Source: DAITMV01 sp046318595 | Lineage (GTDB): Bacteria; Pseudomonadota; Gammaproteobacteria; Burkholderiales; Burkholderiaceae_B | Direction: 5' to 3' | Length of the DNA stretch: 64,000 nt | Assembly: GCA_046318595.1 (NCBI GenBank) | Contig: JBKCTV010000003.1 | Coordinates: 35,742 to 99,741 of the forward strand | Shown here: positions 1-7,509 of the stretch, piece after piece | How the letters are laid out: the number at the start of each line of letters is the position of its first letter | Position numbering within the stretch: position 1 is the first letter of the stretch | Notes under the pieces: generated by a model | What the model was told of the DNA's origin: nothing | What the model saw: the letters and a program-made list of their open reading frames with translations, nothing else | The model's database searches: none | Position numbers and translations under genes: made by a program

Positions 1-468
1 TTGGCCCGCGCCCTTGAGCAGCCGATAGATGCGCTCCAGCCCGAACTCCAGCGCCAGGTGGTAGGGGTGCGCCGGGTTGTTGTAGCGGTCCTTGAGCTTG
101 CGCTTGTCGATCACCACCGCCACCAGCTGAAAGTCGGCGGCTCCGATGATGTCGGTCAGCGCGTTCAGAAACGCCTCTCGCGGTTCCTTCGACAGCCGCG
201 AAAACGCACCCTTCTTACGCCGGATGTCCGACTCGTGCAGCACCACCATGTCGTGGCCGAAGGTGGCGAACTTCAGTTGCCGGATGACGGGCGTCACCGT
301 CCGCGCGTAATCAGTCTTGCGGAAGATGCAGAACGACAGCACAAACACCGGGTAGTCCGGGTCTATGGACGTGAGGCTATGGTCGCCGCTTTCGTCCACA
401 TAGACGATGTAATCGCTGTGGCCGCCACCGGCCCGAGGAATGATGTAGCTGGCAATCGGATCGGTCAT
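1..468 (-). CDS. DUF3800 domain protein, 3' part cut by window edge
   Basis: Reading from the ATG at 468 toward the left edge gives 156 codons with no stop, so the gene continues outside the window. Residues 19-28 read YIVYVDESGD, the N-terminal signature of the DUF3800 family, whose Asp and Glu are thought to belong to an RNase H-like fold; the biochemical role of the family is not settled. Further on are KRKLKDRYNNP and a helix rich in Leu and Arg, as expected for the family. The ATG overlaps the TGA of hsdS by four bases (ATGA), so it is translationally coupled to the restriction-modification operon. DUF3800 genes are often seen inside or beside such defence operons, but its activity here is inference. 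It is not HsdR: there are no helicase motifs in the visible part. Confidence 0.8.
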   Translation of the reverse strand, partial: MTDPIASYIIPRAGGGHSDYIVYVDESGDHSLTSIDPDYPVFVLSFCIFRKTDYARTVTPVIRQLKFATFGHDMVVLHESDIRRKKGAFSRLSKEPREAFLNALTDIIGAADFQLVAVVIDKRKLKDRYNNPAHPYHLALEFGLERIYRLLKGAGQ

Positions 469-1691
469 GCCGCGACCTCTTCTGGCAAACGGATGCCGGA
501 CACATCGAGTTGACCGGACATCAGTTTGGGGAGTAAGAGGTCGCGGGCATCCGCCAAACCACGATTCTGCGCATCCAGTGTGTCGATCTGGCGGTCAATG
601 TCGCTGGCCAGTCGATCAAATGCTGCGGCGATCTCTGCCTCGGGTTGCAGGATTAACTGACCGAATAGTTCCTTTTTTCCGACTGACGCAAAAATCGCAC
701 CGCCACCGATCATGTCTTCTTCTACAAAGAGTGCCCCCAACTGATAAAAGAGGAGCGATTGGTGGCCGGCGCGGCTACGCATAGCCGATAGACCCCGCCC
801 AATCGCTATGTTGTCCCGGGTCAAATTGAGCCTGCCTACCGGAGCTCGGACACTGCACAGGATGTCTCCCGCCGCTGCAACGCGTGTGGCCTGCTTTGTG
901 AACGTTTCATGGGTGACGAATCGATGCCCAAAATCGGATACGCCTTGATGAAACGGCAGCCCATCGCCATCGGTGTTGTAGTACTTGGATTCGGGGCTCT
1001 GGCCCATCGTGATTTCCGCGACATCGCCAAGTGGCAATTTGACCCACCCCTCCGGCACCCCATCCCTCACCGGCACCAACTCATGGCCGGGAAAGCGCAG
1101 GTGCACGAACCACTCGCGGTACAAGCGGCGGGCGGCGTCTTCGAGCAAGGTTATGCGGCGCCGGTTAATGGCGATCAGGTCGTCGTACAGGGCAATAACC
1201 TGGCGAATGGCAATCTGCTCATCAAGGGGTAGCAAATGCACCTTGATCAGCTTCAGATCGCTACAACGAATGCCTTTTACCGCCGCGCCTCCAACGATTG
1301 CACGAATTTTCGACCTTCCGATTGGGGATCGAAAATAGTTGAAGAAGAATTCGGGATCAGCAACAGTTCTATCGAGACGGACTCGGATGATCGACGACTC
1401 AAAGGTCAGCGGTCCGGTCGGTTTGTAAACCATCGAGCACTTGCCCGCACCTTCTTCAACAAGCGAACGGCGGCCGAATAGCAAATCACCATCAATGAGG
1501 CCGCTTTTGTCCATTTCCGCATCGGACATCCGAATCAGCGACATTGGCTGATCACCTATCCGGTTAAATGCAAACAGCTCCCCCATGTTGACGATGGGCA
1601 CCCCCGATCCGTGGTGGTCCTTGCTCTTGTAAACACCGTTACGGCTTTGTGTTGCGAACAAGGATTCGAAGTCAACTTTGGGCCAACTCAT
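465..1691 (-). CDS. hsdS: Type I restriction-modification specificity subunit HsdS
   Basis: HsdS binds the bipartite DNA target and holds the M and R subunits of a type I restriction-modification complex. The 408-residue protein has the usual duplicated layout: a first target-recognition domain (about 1-160), a conserved helix with PLDEQIAIRQVIALYDDLI and the EDAARRLYREWFV linker (about 155-200), a second recognition domain starting at GWVKLPLGDVAEITMGQSP (about 215), and a second long helix near the end (ASDIDRQIDTLDAQNRGL, DLLLPKLMSGQLDV). Length is normal and both halves look intact. It follows hsdM with an ATGA overlap (1688-1691) and is followed by the DUF3800 gene with the same overlap. 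The target sequence cannot be read from the protein. Confidence 0.93.
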   Translation of the reverse strand: MSWPKVDFESLFATQSRNGVYKSKDHHGSGVPIVNMGELFAFNRIGDQPMSLIRMSDAEMDKSGLIDGDLLFGRRSLVEEGAGKCSMVYKPTGPLTFESSIIRVRLDRTVADPEFFFNYFRSPIGRSKIRAIVGGAAVKGIRCSDLKLIKVHLLPLDEQIAIRQVIALYDDLIAINRRRITLLEDAARRLYREWFVHLRFPGHELVPVRDGVPEGWVKLPLGDVAEITMGQSPESKYYNTDGDGLPFHQGVSDFGHRFVTHETFTKQATRVAAAGDILCSVRAPVGRLNLTRDNIAIGRGLSAMRSRAGHQSLLFYQLGALFVEEDMIGGGAIFASVGKKELFGQLILQPEAEIAAAFDRLASDIDRQIDTLDAQNRGLADARDLLLPKLMSGQLDVSGIRLPEEVAA

Positions 1692-3865
1692 TCCATCAAC
1701 TCCTCAAAGTTGATAGCAATCCGTCCCGCCAGTTCTACCGCTTTATCATTCAATTCGGCCAGTTCGTTGTGGATTTCGCGCAGCTTCTCGACGAAGTCGT
1801 CTTCATCCTCGACCGCTCCTGCCGCCACGCCCACGTAGCGCCCCGGCGTCAGCGAATAGTCGTTGGCGGCGATCTCGTCAATCGTCACCGACCTGCAAAG
1901 GCCCGGTACGTCCTCGAACACCCCATGCGGGAAGCGACTGTGCAGCCAGTGGACTTGATGGATGAAGTAGGCGGCCTGCTTCAATGCGTCGAGCACCGCA
2001 TCGCGCACGCTAGGGTCTTCATTCTTCTTCGCGTCGGCAGTCAGCAAGGCACGCTTGGCTTCGCGGGCGGCCTTGCCGTCGAAAGCCTTGCTTTGCCGGG
2101 CGCGCAGCTGCTTTTCTGCGGTGTCTAGCAGCTTGAGCCACTGTTTGTGGCGGGCTTCCAGGGCCTTGCCCATGGCTTTGAGCTGAGGCGCCAGGACATC
2201 CAGCGTGACTTGCAGCGCCACCTGCGCGGCGTGGCTGGCGAGGTCGGCCTGGGCAACAGCAGCGCGGGCTTGGGTGCAGGCAGTCAGCAGTTCCACGATG
2301 GCATCTGCCGGGTGAGTATCGGCCTGCGCGCCAGCCAGGTCTGCCTTGAAGGCGTCGAGCTGGGCCCGGGTGATGTGTGCATCTTCGGGCTGGTCGGCAT
2401 TCAGTTCAGCCAGTGTGGCACCCAGCGCGAACTGCTTTAACTGCGTGGCCAGCCCTTCCACGGTAGCGGTGTCGGCGGCGATGCGATCCGAAATAGCAGC
2501 CAGCCATTCATCCACACGCCGCTGGTAGCGAGCAACAAGCATCACGAACTTCTCGGCCTCGCCCCGGTACAGCCAGACTATTGCCGAGAGGTTGGCATGC
2601 TGCTCGTCGGTGAAGATGTGCGAGCGCGCCGAGACAACGTAGTAAACGTTGCGCGCGTCGATCATCAGCACATGGTCTTTCAGGTCATGCGGCTTGCCCT
2701 TGTCGAAGAACCACAGCGTGCAGGGCAGGCTGCGGGTGTAGAAGAACTTGTTGCCAATCGCTATCATCAGGTCGACGTGGCCGGTCTTGACCAGCTTTTC
2801 GCGGATGTCACGGTCTTTGTTGCCGGCGTCCGAGGCGCTGGACGCCATAACGAAACCGGCACGACCGGTGTCGTTCAGATAGGCGTAGAAATACTGAATC
2901 CACAGGCTGTTGGCGTTGCTGATGGCGCCGGTCTTGGCATTGGTGCCGGGCAGGCCGAAGGGCAGGCGCCCGCTGCCACTGGCTTGGCCTTCGATCTTCT
3001 TGGTGTCCACGCCGTCGACGTTGAACGGCGGGTTGGCCATGACGAAGTCACACTGGCCGATGAGGTGGTCCACCTGGTCGTAAAACGTGTTGCCCTGGCG
3101 GATGTTGGAGGCATCCAGCCCATGCACCACCAAGTTCATGCGAGCGAGTTTGGTGTTGGTGTCGCTCTTTTCCTGGCCGTGGAAGGTGACGGTGTCGTTG
3201 GCTCGTCTATGGCGCACGTCTTCGATGAAGTGGCCGGTCTGCACGAACATGCCCGCCGAGCCGCAGGCCGGGTCCAGCACCAAGCCGTGGTCTGGTTCGA
3301 TGATGTTCACAATCATCCGCACCAGGGACGGCGGCGTGAAGAACTCGCCGCCTTCCTGCGCGCCGCTCATGGCGAACTTGTTGAGGAAGTATTCGTAGAT
3401 GCGGCCGAAAACGTCGCCGGTGGCGGCCTTGATGGCGGGGCGGTCGAATATCTTGACAAGTTCGGCCAGCAGGTCGGTCTCGAAGGCCGGGTAGCCGCGC
3501 GGCAGCGCCCCTTTGAGCACTTCGTATTCAGCCTCGATCACGTCCATGGCGCGGTCGATCACCTCACCAACGTTCGCCCCTTGCGGTAGGCTGGCGATGC
3601 GGTCAAAGCGCGCTGCTTCGGGCAAGTAGATGGCGGCTCTACCTTGGAAGCCGAGCTTGATCAGTGTCTCGCGCTGGGCGGCCGGCACCTGCGGCGGGAT
3701 ATCGACCTCGATCTCGGGCAGATAGGCCTTGAACCGGTTGTCGGCGTGGCGCAGAAAAATCAACCCAAGCACCGGCATGGCGTATTCAGCGGCGGTGAGC
3801 TTGGAATTGGCACGCAGCTGGTCGGCAGCTTCCCAGAGTTCGTTTTCGAGTTGCTGGACGTTCAT
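1688..3865 (-). CDS. hsdM: Type I restriction-modification methyltransferase HsdM
   Basis: HsdM is the SAM-dependent N6-adenine methyltransferase of the type I complex. Visible parts: the N-terminal helical HsdM_N domain (about 1-140), the EGGEFFTP loop (171-178), SAM-binding motif I DPACGSAGMF (198-207), and catalytic motif IV NPPF (278-281). At 725 residues it is longer than the classical proteins of about 500; the extra length is a helical, Ala/Gln/Lys-rich C-terminal half (about 470-725) containing heptad-like stretches, a form also found in other long HsdM proteins. The start ATG at 3865 overlaps the stop of a small upstream reading frame (ATGA), and the stop overlaps hsdS. No hsdR is present upstream, so the restriction subunit must lie left of the window or be absent. 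Confidence 0.94.
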   Translation of the reverse strand: MNVQQLENELWEAADQLRANSKLTAAEYAMPVLGLIFLRHADNRFKAYLPEIEVDIPPQVPAAQRETLIKLGFQGRAAIYLPEAARFDRIASLPQGANVGEVIDRAMDVIEAEYEVLKGALPRGYPAFETDLLAELVKIFDRPAIKAATGDVFGRIYEYFLNKFAMSGAQEGGEFFTPPSLVRMIVNIIEPDHGLVLDPACGSAGMFVQTGHFIEDVRHRRANDTVTFHGQEKSDTNTKLARMNLVVHGLDASNIRQGNTFYDQVDHLIGQCDFVMANPPFNVDGVDTKKIEGQASGSGRLPFGLPGTNAKTGAISNANSLWIQYFYAYLNDTGRAGFVMASSASDAGNKDRDIREKLVKTGHVDLMIAIGNKFFYTRSLPCTLWFFDKGKPHDLKDHVLMIDARNVYYVVSARSHIFTDEQHANLSAIVWLYRGEAEKFVMLVARYQRRVDEWLAAISDRIAADTATVEGLATQLKQFALGATLAELNADQPEDAHITRAQLDAFKADLAGAQADTHPADAIVELLTACTQARAAVAQADLASHAAQVALQVTLDVLAPQLKAMGKALEARHKQWLKLLDTAEKQLRARQSKAFDGKAAREAKRALLTADAKKNEDPSVRDAVLDALKQAAYFIHQVHWLHSRFPHGVFEDVPGLCRSVTIDEIAANDYSLTPGRYVGVAAGAVEDEDDFVEKLREIHNELAELNDKAVELAGRIAINFEELME

Positions 3866-3954
3866 TCAATCGTTCTCGTTACTTTGCGTTCGCGCCAGCG
3901 GTAAACAGTGTCCTTCACCACGCCCAGATGCCGGGCAACATTATGGTGGCGCAT
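3862..3954 (-). pseudogene. 30-residue helix-turn-helix remnant upstream of hsdM
   Basis: A 30-codon frame starts at ATG 3954 and ends in a TGA that overlaps the hsdM start as ATGA. It contains VARHLGVVKDTVYRWRERK, which looks like the helix-turn-helix of excisionase/MerR-like HTH_17 proteins or of a transposase N-terminus. Such proteins are normally about 60-150 residues, so this is probably a truncated gene. An in-frame stop lies 12 bases before the ATG and the ybiT stop lies 22 bases upstream, so nothing longer is available. It may survive only as a leader peptide that couples translation into hsdM. The helix-turn-helix reading is by pattern; family assignment is uncertain. Confidence 0.5.
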
Positions 3955-3976
3955 GAGACTTTCGAATCAAACGGCT

Positions 3977-5578
3977 TCAGTCGCTCAGCGCCAGCGTCTG
4001 CAGATAGTCCTCGTAATTGCCTTTGTAATCGACGATTCCTTCCGGTTTGATTTCCCAGATGCGGTCGGCGACGGCCGATACGAACTCCCGGTCGTGCGAC
4101 ACCATGAACAGTGTGCCCTCGAACTTTTCCAGGGCGAGCTGCAGTGACTCAATCGACTCCATATCCAGATGATTGGTCGGCTCGTCGAGCAGCAACACAT
4201 TATGCCGGCCCAACATCAGGCGCCCGAACACGAGCCGGTTTTTCTCGCCACCGGACAGAACGCGCACGTTTTTCTGAATATCGTCACCGGAAAACAGCAG
4301 CCGACCGAGAATGCCACGCACCGCCTGATCGTCGTCGCCTTCCTGGGTATAACGCGACACCCAGTCGACGAGTACCAGCTCCTGTGCGAACTCGTCGCTC
4401 ACATCCTGCGCCATGTAACCGAGGTTGGCGTTTTCCGACCATTTGATTCGCCCCTGATCGGGCGGCAGCGTGCCAGCCAGCATACGCAGCAAGGTGGTTT
4501 TACCGACGCCGTTGGCGCCGACGATACCGATTTTCTCGCCGGCCTCGACCATCAGCGATAGATTACGAATGACGGTTTGGCCGTCATAAGCTTTGCTGAC
4601 GCCGTCGAGTTCGACCGCCTGCCGGTGCATGACCTTTTTCTGCTCGAAACGAATGTAGGGGTTTTGCCGCGATGACGGCTTGACGACGACCGTTTCGGCC
4701 TTGATTTTTTCGATCTGCTTTTGTCGGGAAGTCGCTTGCCGGGCTTTTGCTTTATTGGCGGCAAAGCGTCGAACGAAATCCTGAAGCTCGACGATCCGCT
4801 CTTTGGCGCGAGCATTATCGGCGGTGAGTTGCGAGCGCGCCTGAACCGACGCCAGCATGTAATCGTCGTAATTCCCAGGGTAGACCCGCACACTGGCGTA
4901 GTCCAGATCTGCCATATGCGTGCAGACCGAGTTCAAGAAATGCCGGTCGTGACTGATGATGATCATGGTGCTGTCGTACTGGTTCAGCAGATCTTCCAGC
5001 CAGCGAATGGTGTTGATATCGAGGTTGTTGGTCGGTTCGTCGAGCAGCAGCACGTCTGGCTTGGAAAACAAGGCCTGCGCCAGCAGCACCCGCAGCTTGA
5101 GGCCTGGCGCCACCTCGCGCATCGGCCCTTCGTGCAACTCCTCGGGCACTCCCACACCCAGGAGCAGTTGGCCGGCACGGGCCTGCGCCTCGTACCCCCC
5201 ATATTCGGCGAACTTGGCTTCGAGCTCGGCGGCGCGCATGTAATCGTCGTCGGTCGCTGCCATATCGGCATAAATGGCGTCGCGGTCGGTCATTGCCTGC
5301 CACATTTCGCCGTGCCCCATCAGTACAGCGTCAAGCACGCGGACGTCTTCGAAGGCGTATTGATCCTGGCGGAGCTTACCCAGGCGCACATGCGGATCCT
5401 TGACGACGCTGCCAGCGCTCGGCTCCAGGTCGCCACCGAGAATTTTCATGAGTGTCGACTTGCCGCTGCCGTTGGCGCCGATCAGGCCGTAGCGGTGGCC
5501 CTCGCCGAATTTGACGTTGACGTTTTCGAACAGCGGCTTGGCGCCGAACTGTATGGTAAGACTGGCAGTGGACAGCAT
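3977..5578 (-). CDS. ybiT: ABC-F ATPase YbiT
   Basis: A soluble, duplicated ATP-binding cassette protein of the ABC-F class, which acts on ribosomes rather than in membranes. The 533 residues match the YbiT branch closely in length (E. coli about 530) and in text: first Walker A GANGSGKST (34-42), LLLDEPTNNLD in the first cassette, the charged linker with FVRRFAANKAKARQATSR (about 265-285), second Walker A GANGVGKTT (about 355), signature LSGGEKNR and LLLDEPTNHLDMESI in the second. The DPHVRLGKLRQDQYAFE and YPGNYDDYM segments are typical of YbiT and separate it from EttA, Uup and YheS. It is the last core gene before the restriction island and lies 19 bases downstream of ldcA, probably in the tadA-ldcA-ybiT transcript. 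Confidence 0.93.
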   Translation of the reverse strand: MLSTASLTIQFGAKPLFENVNVKFGEGHRYGLIGANGSGKSTLMKILGGDLEPSAGSVVKDPHVRLGKLRQDQYAFEDVRVLDAVLMGHGEMWQAMTDRDAIYADMAATDDDYMRAAELEAKFAEYGGYEAQARAGQLLLGVGVPEELHEGPMREVAPGLKLRVLLAQALFSKPDVLLLDEPTNNLDINTIRWLEDLLNQYDSTMIIISHDRHFLNSVCTHMADLDYASVRVYPGNYDDYMLASVQARSQLTADNARAKERIVELQDFVRRFAANKAKARQATSRQKQIEKIKAETVVVKPSSRQNPYIRFEQKKVMHRQAVELDGVSKAYDGQTVIRNLSLMVEAGEKIGIVGANGVGKTTLLRMLAGTLPPDQGRIKWSENANLGYMAQDVSDEFAQELVLVDWVSRYTQEGDDDQAVRGILGRLLFSGDDIQKNVRVLSGGEKNRLVFGRLMLGRHNVLLLDEPTNHLDMESIESLQLALEKFEGTLFMVSHDREFVSAVADRIWEIKPEGIVDYKGNYEDYLQTLALSD

Positions 5579-5597
5579 GGGGCGCGATCAGGTGGAA

Positions 5598-6545
5598 TCA
5601 GGACCGGATTTTAGCAGCAATCGGACTACAGTCAGGGGCCTCAGTCAGCACGGCACGCGTATCGGTAGAGGCCAGGCGAATCTCGACTCCAAAAGGCAAA
5701 CTCGCCTTCATCGCCACATGCCCAAAGGAAAAATTCGTGAGCCACGGCGTCGTGGTGATACTCGACAAGTATTCCCAGACGCTCGGCAAATCGTAGCCAT
5801 TGTCGAGCGGCGATGGCTTCCAGTCGGAAAACTGCCCGAGAAGAACCGCCTGCTGTCGATCGAGTACGCCGGCTTGCGCAAGCTGGATCAGCATACGCTC
5901 GACGCGATACGGATGCTCGTTGACGTCCTCGATGAACAAAACACCGCCGTCAAGCGCTGGAAAATGCCGCGTACCCAGCAGGCTGCAAAGCACGGTCAGG
6001 TTGCCGCCCCAGAGCCGCCCGCTTCTGCTCGAAAAACCAGCCGACGCTCGTCGACATTCCCACTCGATGCTCACGCTTCCCGCCAACCACTCAGCAAAGC
6101 AGCGCAGCATTCCGGCATCCGGCGTTTCTGCACCAAAATCGCCGCATACCATCGGCCCATGCAGGCAAATGGGCGCTGATACATGACACAAGCCTAGTTG
6201 CAACAAACTGATATCGCTGTGTCCGCACAATACAGAACCGCTCGTCGCCAGCGCCCGCCCCAGGCGCTCAAAATGGATTCGGTCGATCAACCGGCTCAGC
6301 CCATAGCCGCCGCGCGCAGCAATCACCAAGGTCGGCTCGGCGAGGTCATACAAGGATTCCAGACACGCCAGCCTAGTCATGTCGTCGCCAGCAAACCGTT
6401 GATAAGCGCCCAACACGGCAGGTTGAACTTCGACCGACCCGACCAAGCCAGTCAGCACCTCGACACCGCGCCATAAAGCCGCATGATCGGTAACCACACC
6501 GCTGGGTGCAATCACCAGCGCTTTGGAAAAACGGCTTTGACTCAT
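5598..6545 (-). CDS. ldcA: Murein LD-carboxypeptidase (peptidase S66)
   Basis: LdcA removes the terminal D-alanine from murein tetrapeptides in the cytoplasm during cell-wall recycling. With the start at 6545 the protein has 315 residues. The S66 triad is in place: nucleophile Ser110 in CGHSDISLL, Glu206 in FIEDVNEHPYRVERM, and His276 in FSFGHVAMK; ARGGYGLSR (78-85) and GGNLTVLCSLLG are also characteristic. I chose ATG 6545 because it overlaps the tadA stop as ATGA and places the conserved VIAPSG strand near the N-terminus; an in-frame ATG at 6581 would add twelve residues inside tadA. nagZ, elsewhere in this window, serves the same recycling pathway. Confidence 0.9.
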   Translation of the reverse strand: MSQSRFSKALVIAPSGVVTDHAALWRGVEVLTGLVGSVEVQPAVLGAYQRFAGDDMTRLACLESLYDLAEPTLVIAARGGYGLSRLIDRIHFERLGRALATSGSVLCGHSDISLLQLGLCHVSAPICLHGPMVCGDFGAETPDAGMLRCFAEWLAGSVSIEWECRRASAGFSSRSGRLWGGNLTVLCSLLGTRHFPALDGGVLFIEDVNEHPYRVERMLIQLAQAGVLDRQQAVLLGQFSDWKPSPLDNGYDLPSVWEYLSSITTTPWLTNFSFGHVAMKASLPFGVEIRLASTDTRAVLTEAPDCSPIAAKIRS

Positions 6546-7267
6546 AAAACCCCATCCGTGCTCGGCAAAAATGTTTTCCATGACACCGCCGATTCGCCAG
6601 CGACGAACACCGCCAGCGCGCGTAGCCGGGCACGTTCGGTTTCCATCAAGCCCCCAGCCAGCCGTTCACACAAATCGTCATAAGTGTTGCCTGCCAACTG
6701 AACGGGCATATCGATACCAGAGGCCCGCAATTTGACGATCAGGGCAGCGTCGAGACCCGGCAAATGCTCCAGCCGTTCGATCCGCTGCAAACGCTCCGCC
6801 AAAACCGGCCGCCGCGCCAGAAAAAACCGCTGCAGCAACTCCTGCGACTCCACAGCCAGGCAACCACCTTGCGCCAAGAAACGATGATTCAACTGCGGCT
6901 GATCGTGCAACCCGAGCACCGACCCGCAAGCGCCTGCCCGCGCATCCGCCGCACCGAAAACCACCCGCCCGATACGTGCATGCAAAATCGCCCCGGCACA
7001 CATCGCACAAGGCTCCAGGCTCACATACAGCGTTGCATCGATCAGCCGATAGTTGCCAAGCACTTCGCCAGCGCGGCGAATGACCAACATTTCCGCATGC
7101 GCCGTGGGGTCGTGCAAACCAATCGGCGTGTTATGCGCCTCGGCCAATATCCGTTCGCCCAGCGTCAACACCGCACCGACCGGCACCTCGCCGCCCGCTT
7201 CCGCCAGCGCGGCCTGGGCCAGCGCACGTTGCATTATTGCCAGGTCAAAAGCCGAAAATTCCCTCAT
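6542..7267 (-). CDS. tadA: tRNA adenosine(34) deaminase TadA with C-terminal extension
   Basis: TadA converts A34 to inosine in tRNA-Arg(ACG). The zinc site is intact: HAE at 57-59 and PCAMC at 86-90, followed by GAILHARIGRVVFGA. After about residue 150, where ordinary TadA ends, there are some 90 more residues. They begin with NHRFLAQGGCLAVES, QELLQRFF (still typical of the normal C-terminal helix) and continue with LEHLPGLDAALIVKLRASGI, which reads like a helix-hairpin-helix, then YDDLCERLAGGLMETERARL. So this looks like TadA plus a small helical, possibly nucleic-acid-binding, tail. It starts inside the stop of a corA remnant (ATGA at 7264-7267) and overlaps ldcA by four bases. Confidence 0.93.
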   Translation of the reverse strand: MREFSAFDLAIMQRALAQAALAEAGGEVPVGAVLTLGERILAEAHNTPIGLHDPTAHAEMLVIRRAGEVLGNYRLIDATLYVSLEPCAMCAGAILHARIGRVVFGAADARAGACGSVLGLHDQPQLNHRFLAQGGCLAVESQELLQRFFLARRPVLAERLQRIERLEHLPGLDAALIVKLRASGIDMPVQLAGNTYDDLCERLAGGLMETERARLRALAVFVAGESAVSWKTFLPSTDGVL

Positions 7268-7467
7268 CTACAGCCAGCCCAATCGATTGCCAGAATCTGC
7301 AGGCCGACCTTAGGCTGAAGCGCCAACAATTCGTTTTCGTTGTCAGCCGTGTCGCGCAGAGCTACCCAGACGAAACTATCCTGATGGTCGACATAGTCGC
7401 TGATTTCATCCGTGGGGATATCTTTGAGCTTATTCCCATTCCGGTAAACCGCGCAATTGACCAGCAT
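7264..7467 (-). pseudogene. corA: Truncated corA, N-terminal fragment only
   Basis: The 67-codon frame begins MLVNCAVYRNGNKLKDIP, continues EISDYVDHQDSFVWVALRD and LQPKVGLQILAIDWA. This is the opening of the CorA-type Mg2+/Co2+ transporter family as found in betaproteobacteria, where the last part normally reads like EFGLHELAVEDA. CorA proteins have about 320 residues with two C-terminal membrane helices; all of that is missing. The frame ends in a TGA overlapping the tadA ATG, so a deletion appears to have joined the corA start region to tadA. A good ribosome site (AAGGA) precedes the ATG at 7467. It cannot transport, but it may still provide expression signals for tadA. Confidence 0.72.
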
Positions 7468-7509
7468 GCAGTAAAATCCTTCGTTTACAGAAGCGTTGCC
7501 GCTATTCTA

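Noticed and set aside
1..513. Long open frame on the plus strand at the left edge
   Set aside because: It is the shadow of the DUF3800 gene on the minus strand, which has a recognisable family signature and a coupled start.
2597..3589. 330-codon open frame on the plus strand inside hsdM
   Set aside because: It runs antisense to hsdM, which has clear methyltransferase motifs; the frame has no family resemblance.
4721..5614. 297-codon open frame on the plus strand inside ybiT
   Set aside because: Antisense shadow of a GC-rich ABC-F gene; no signal of its own.
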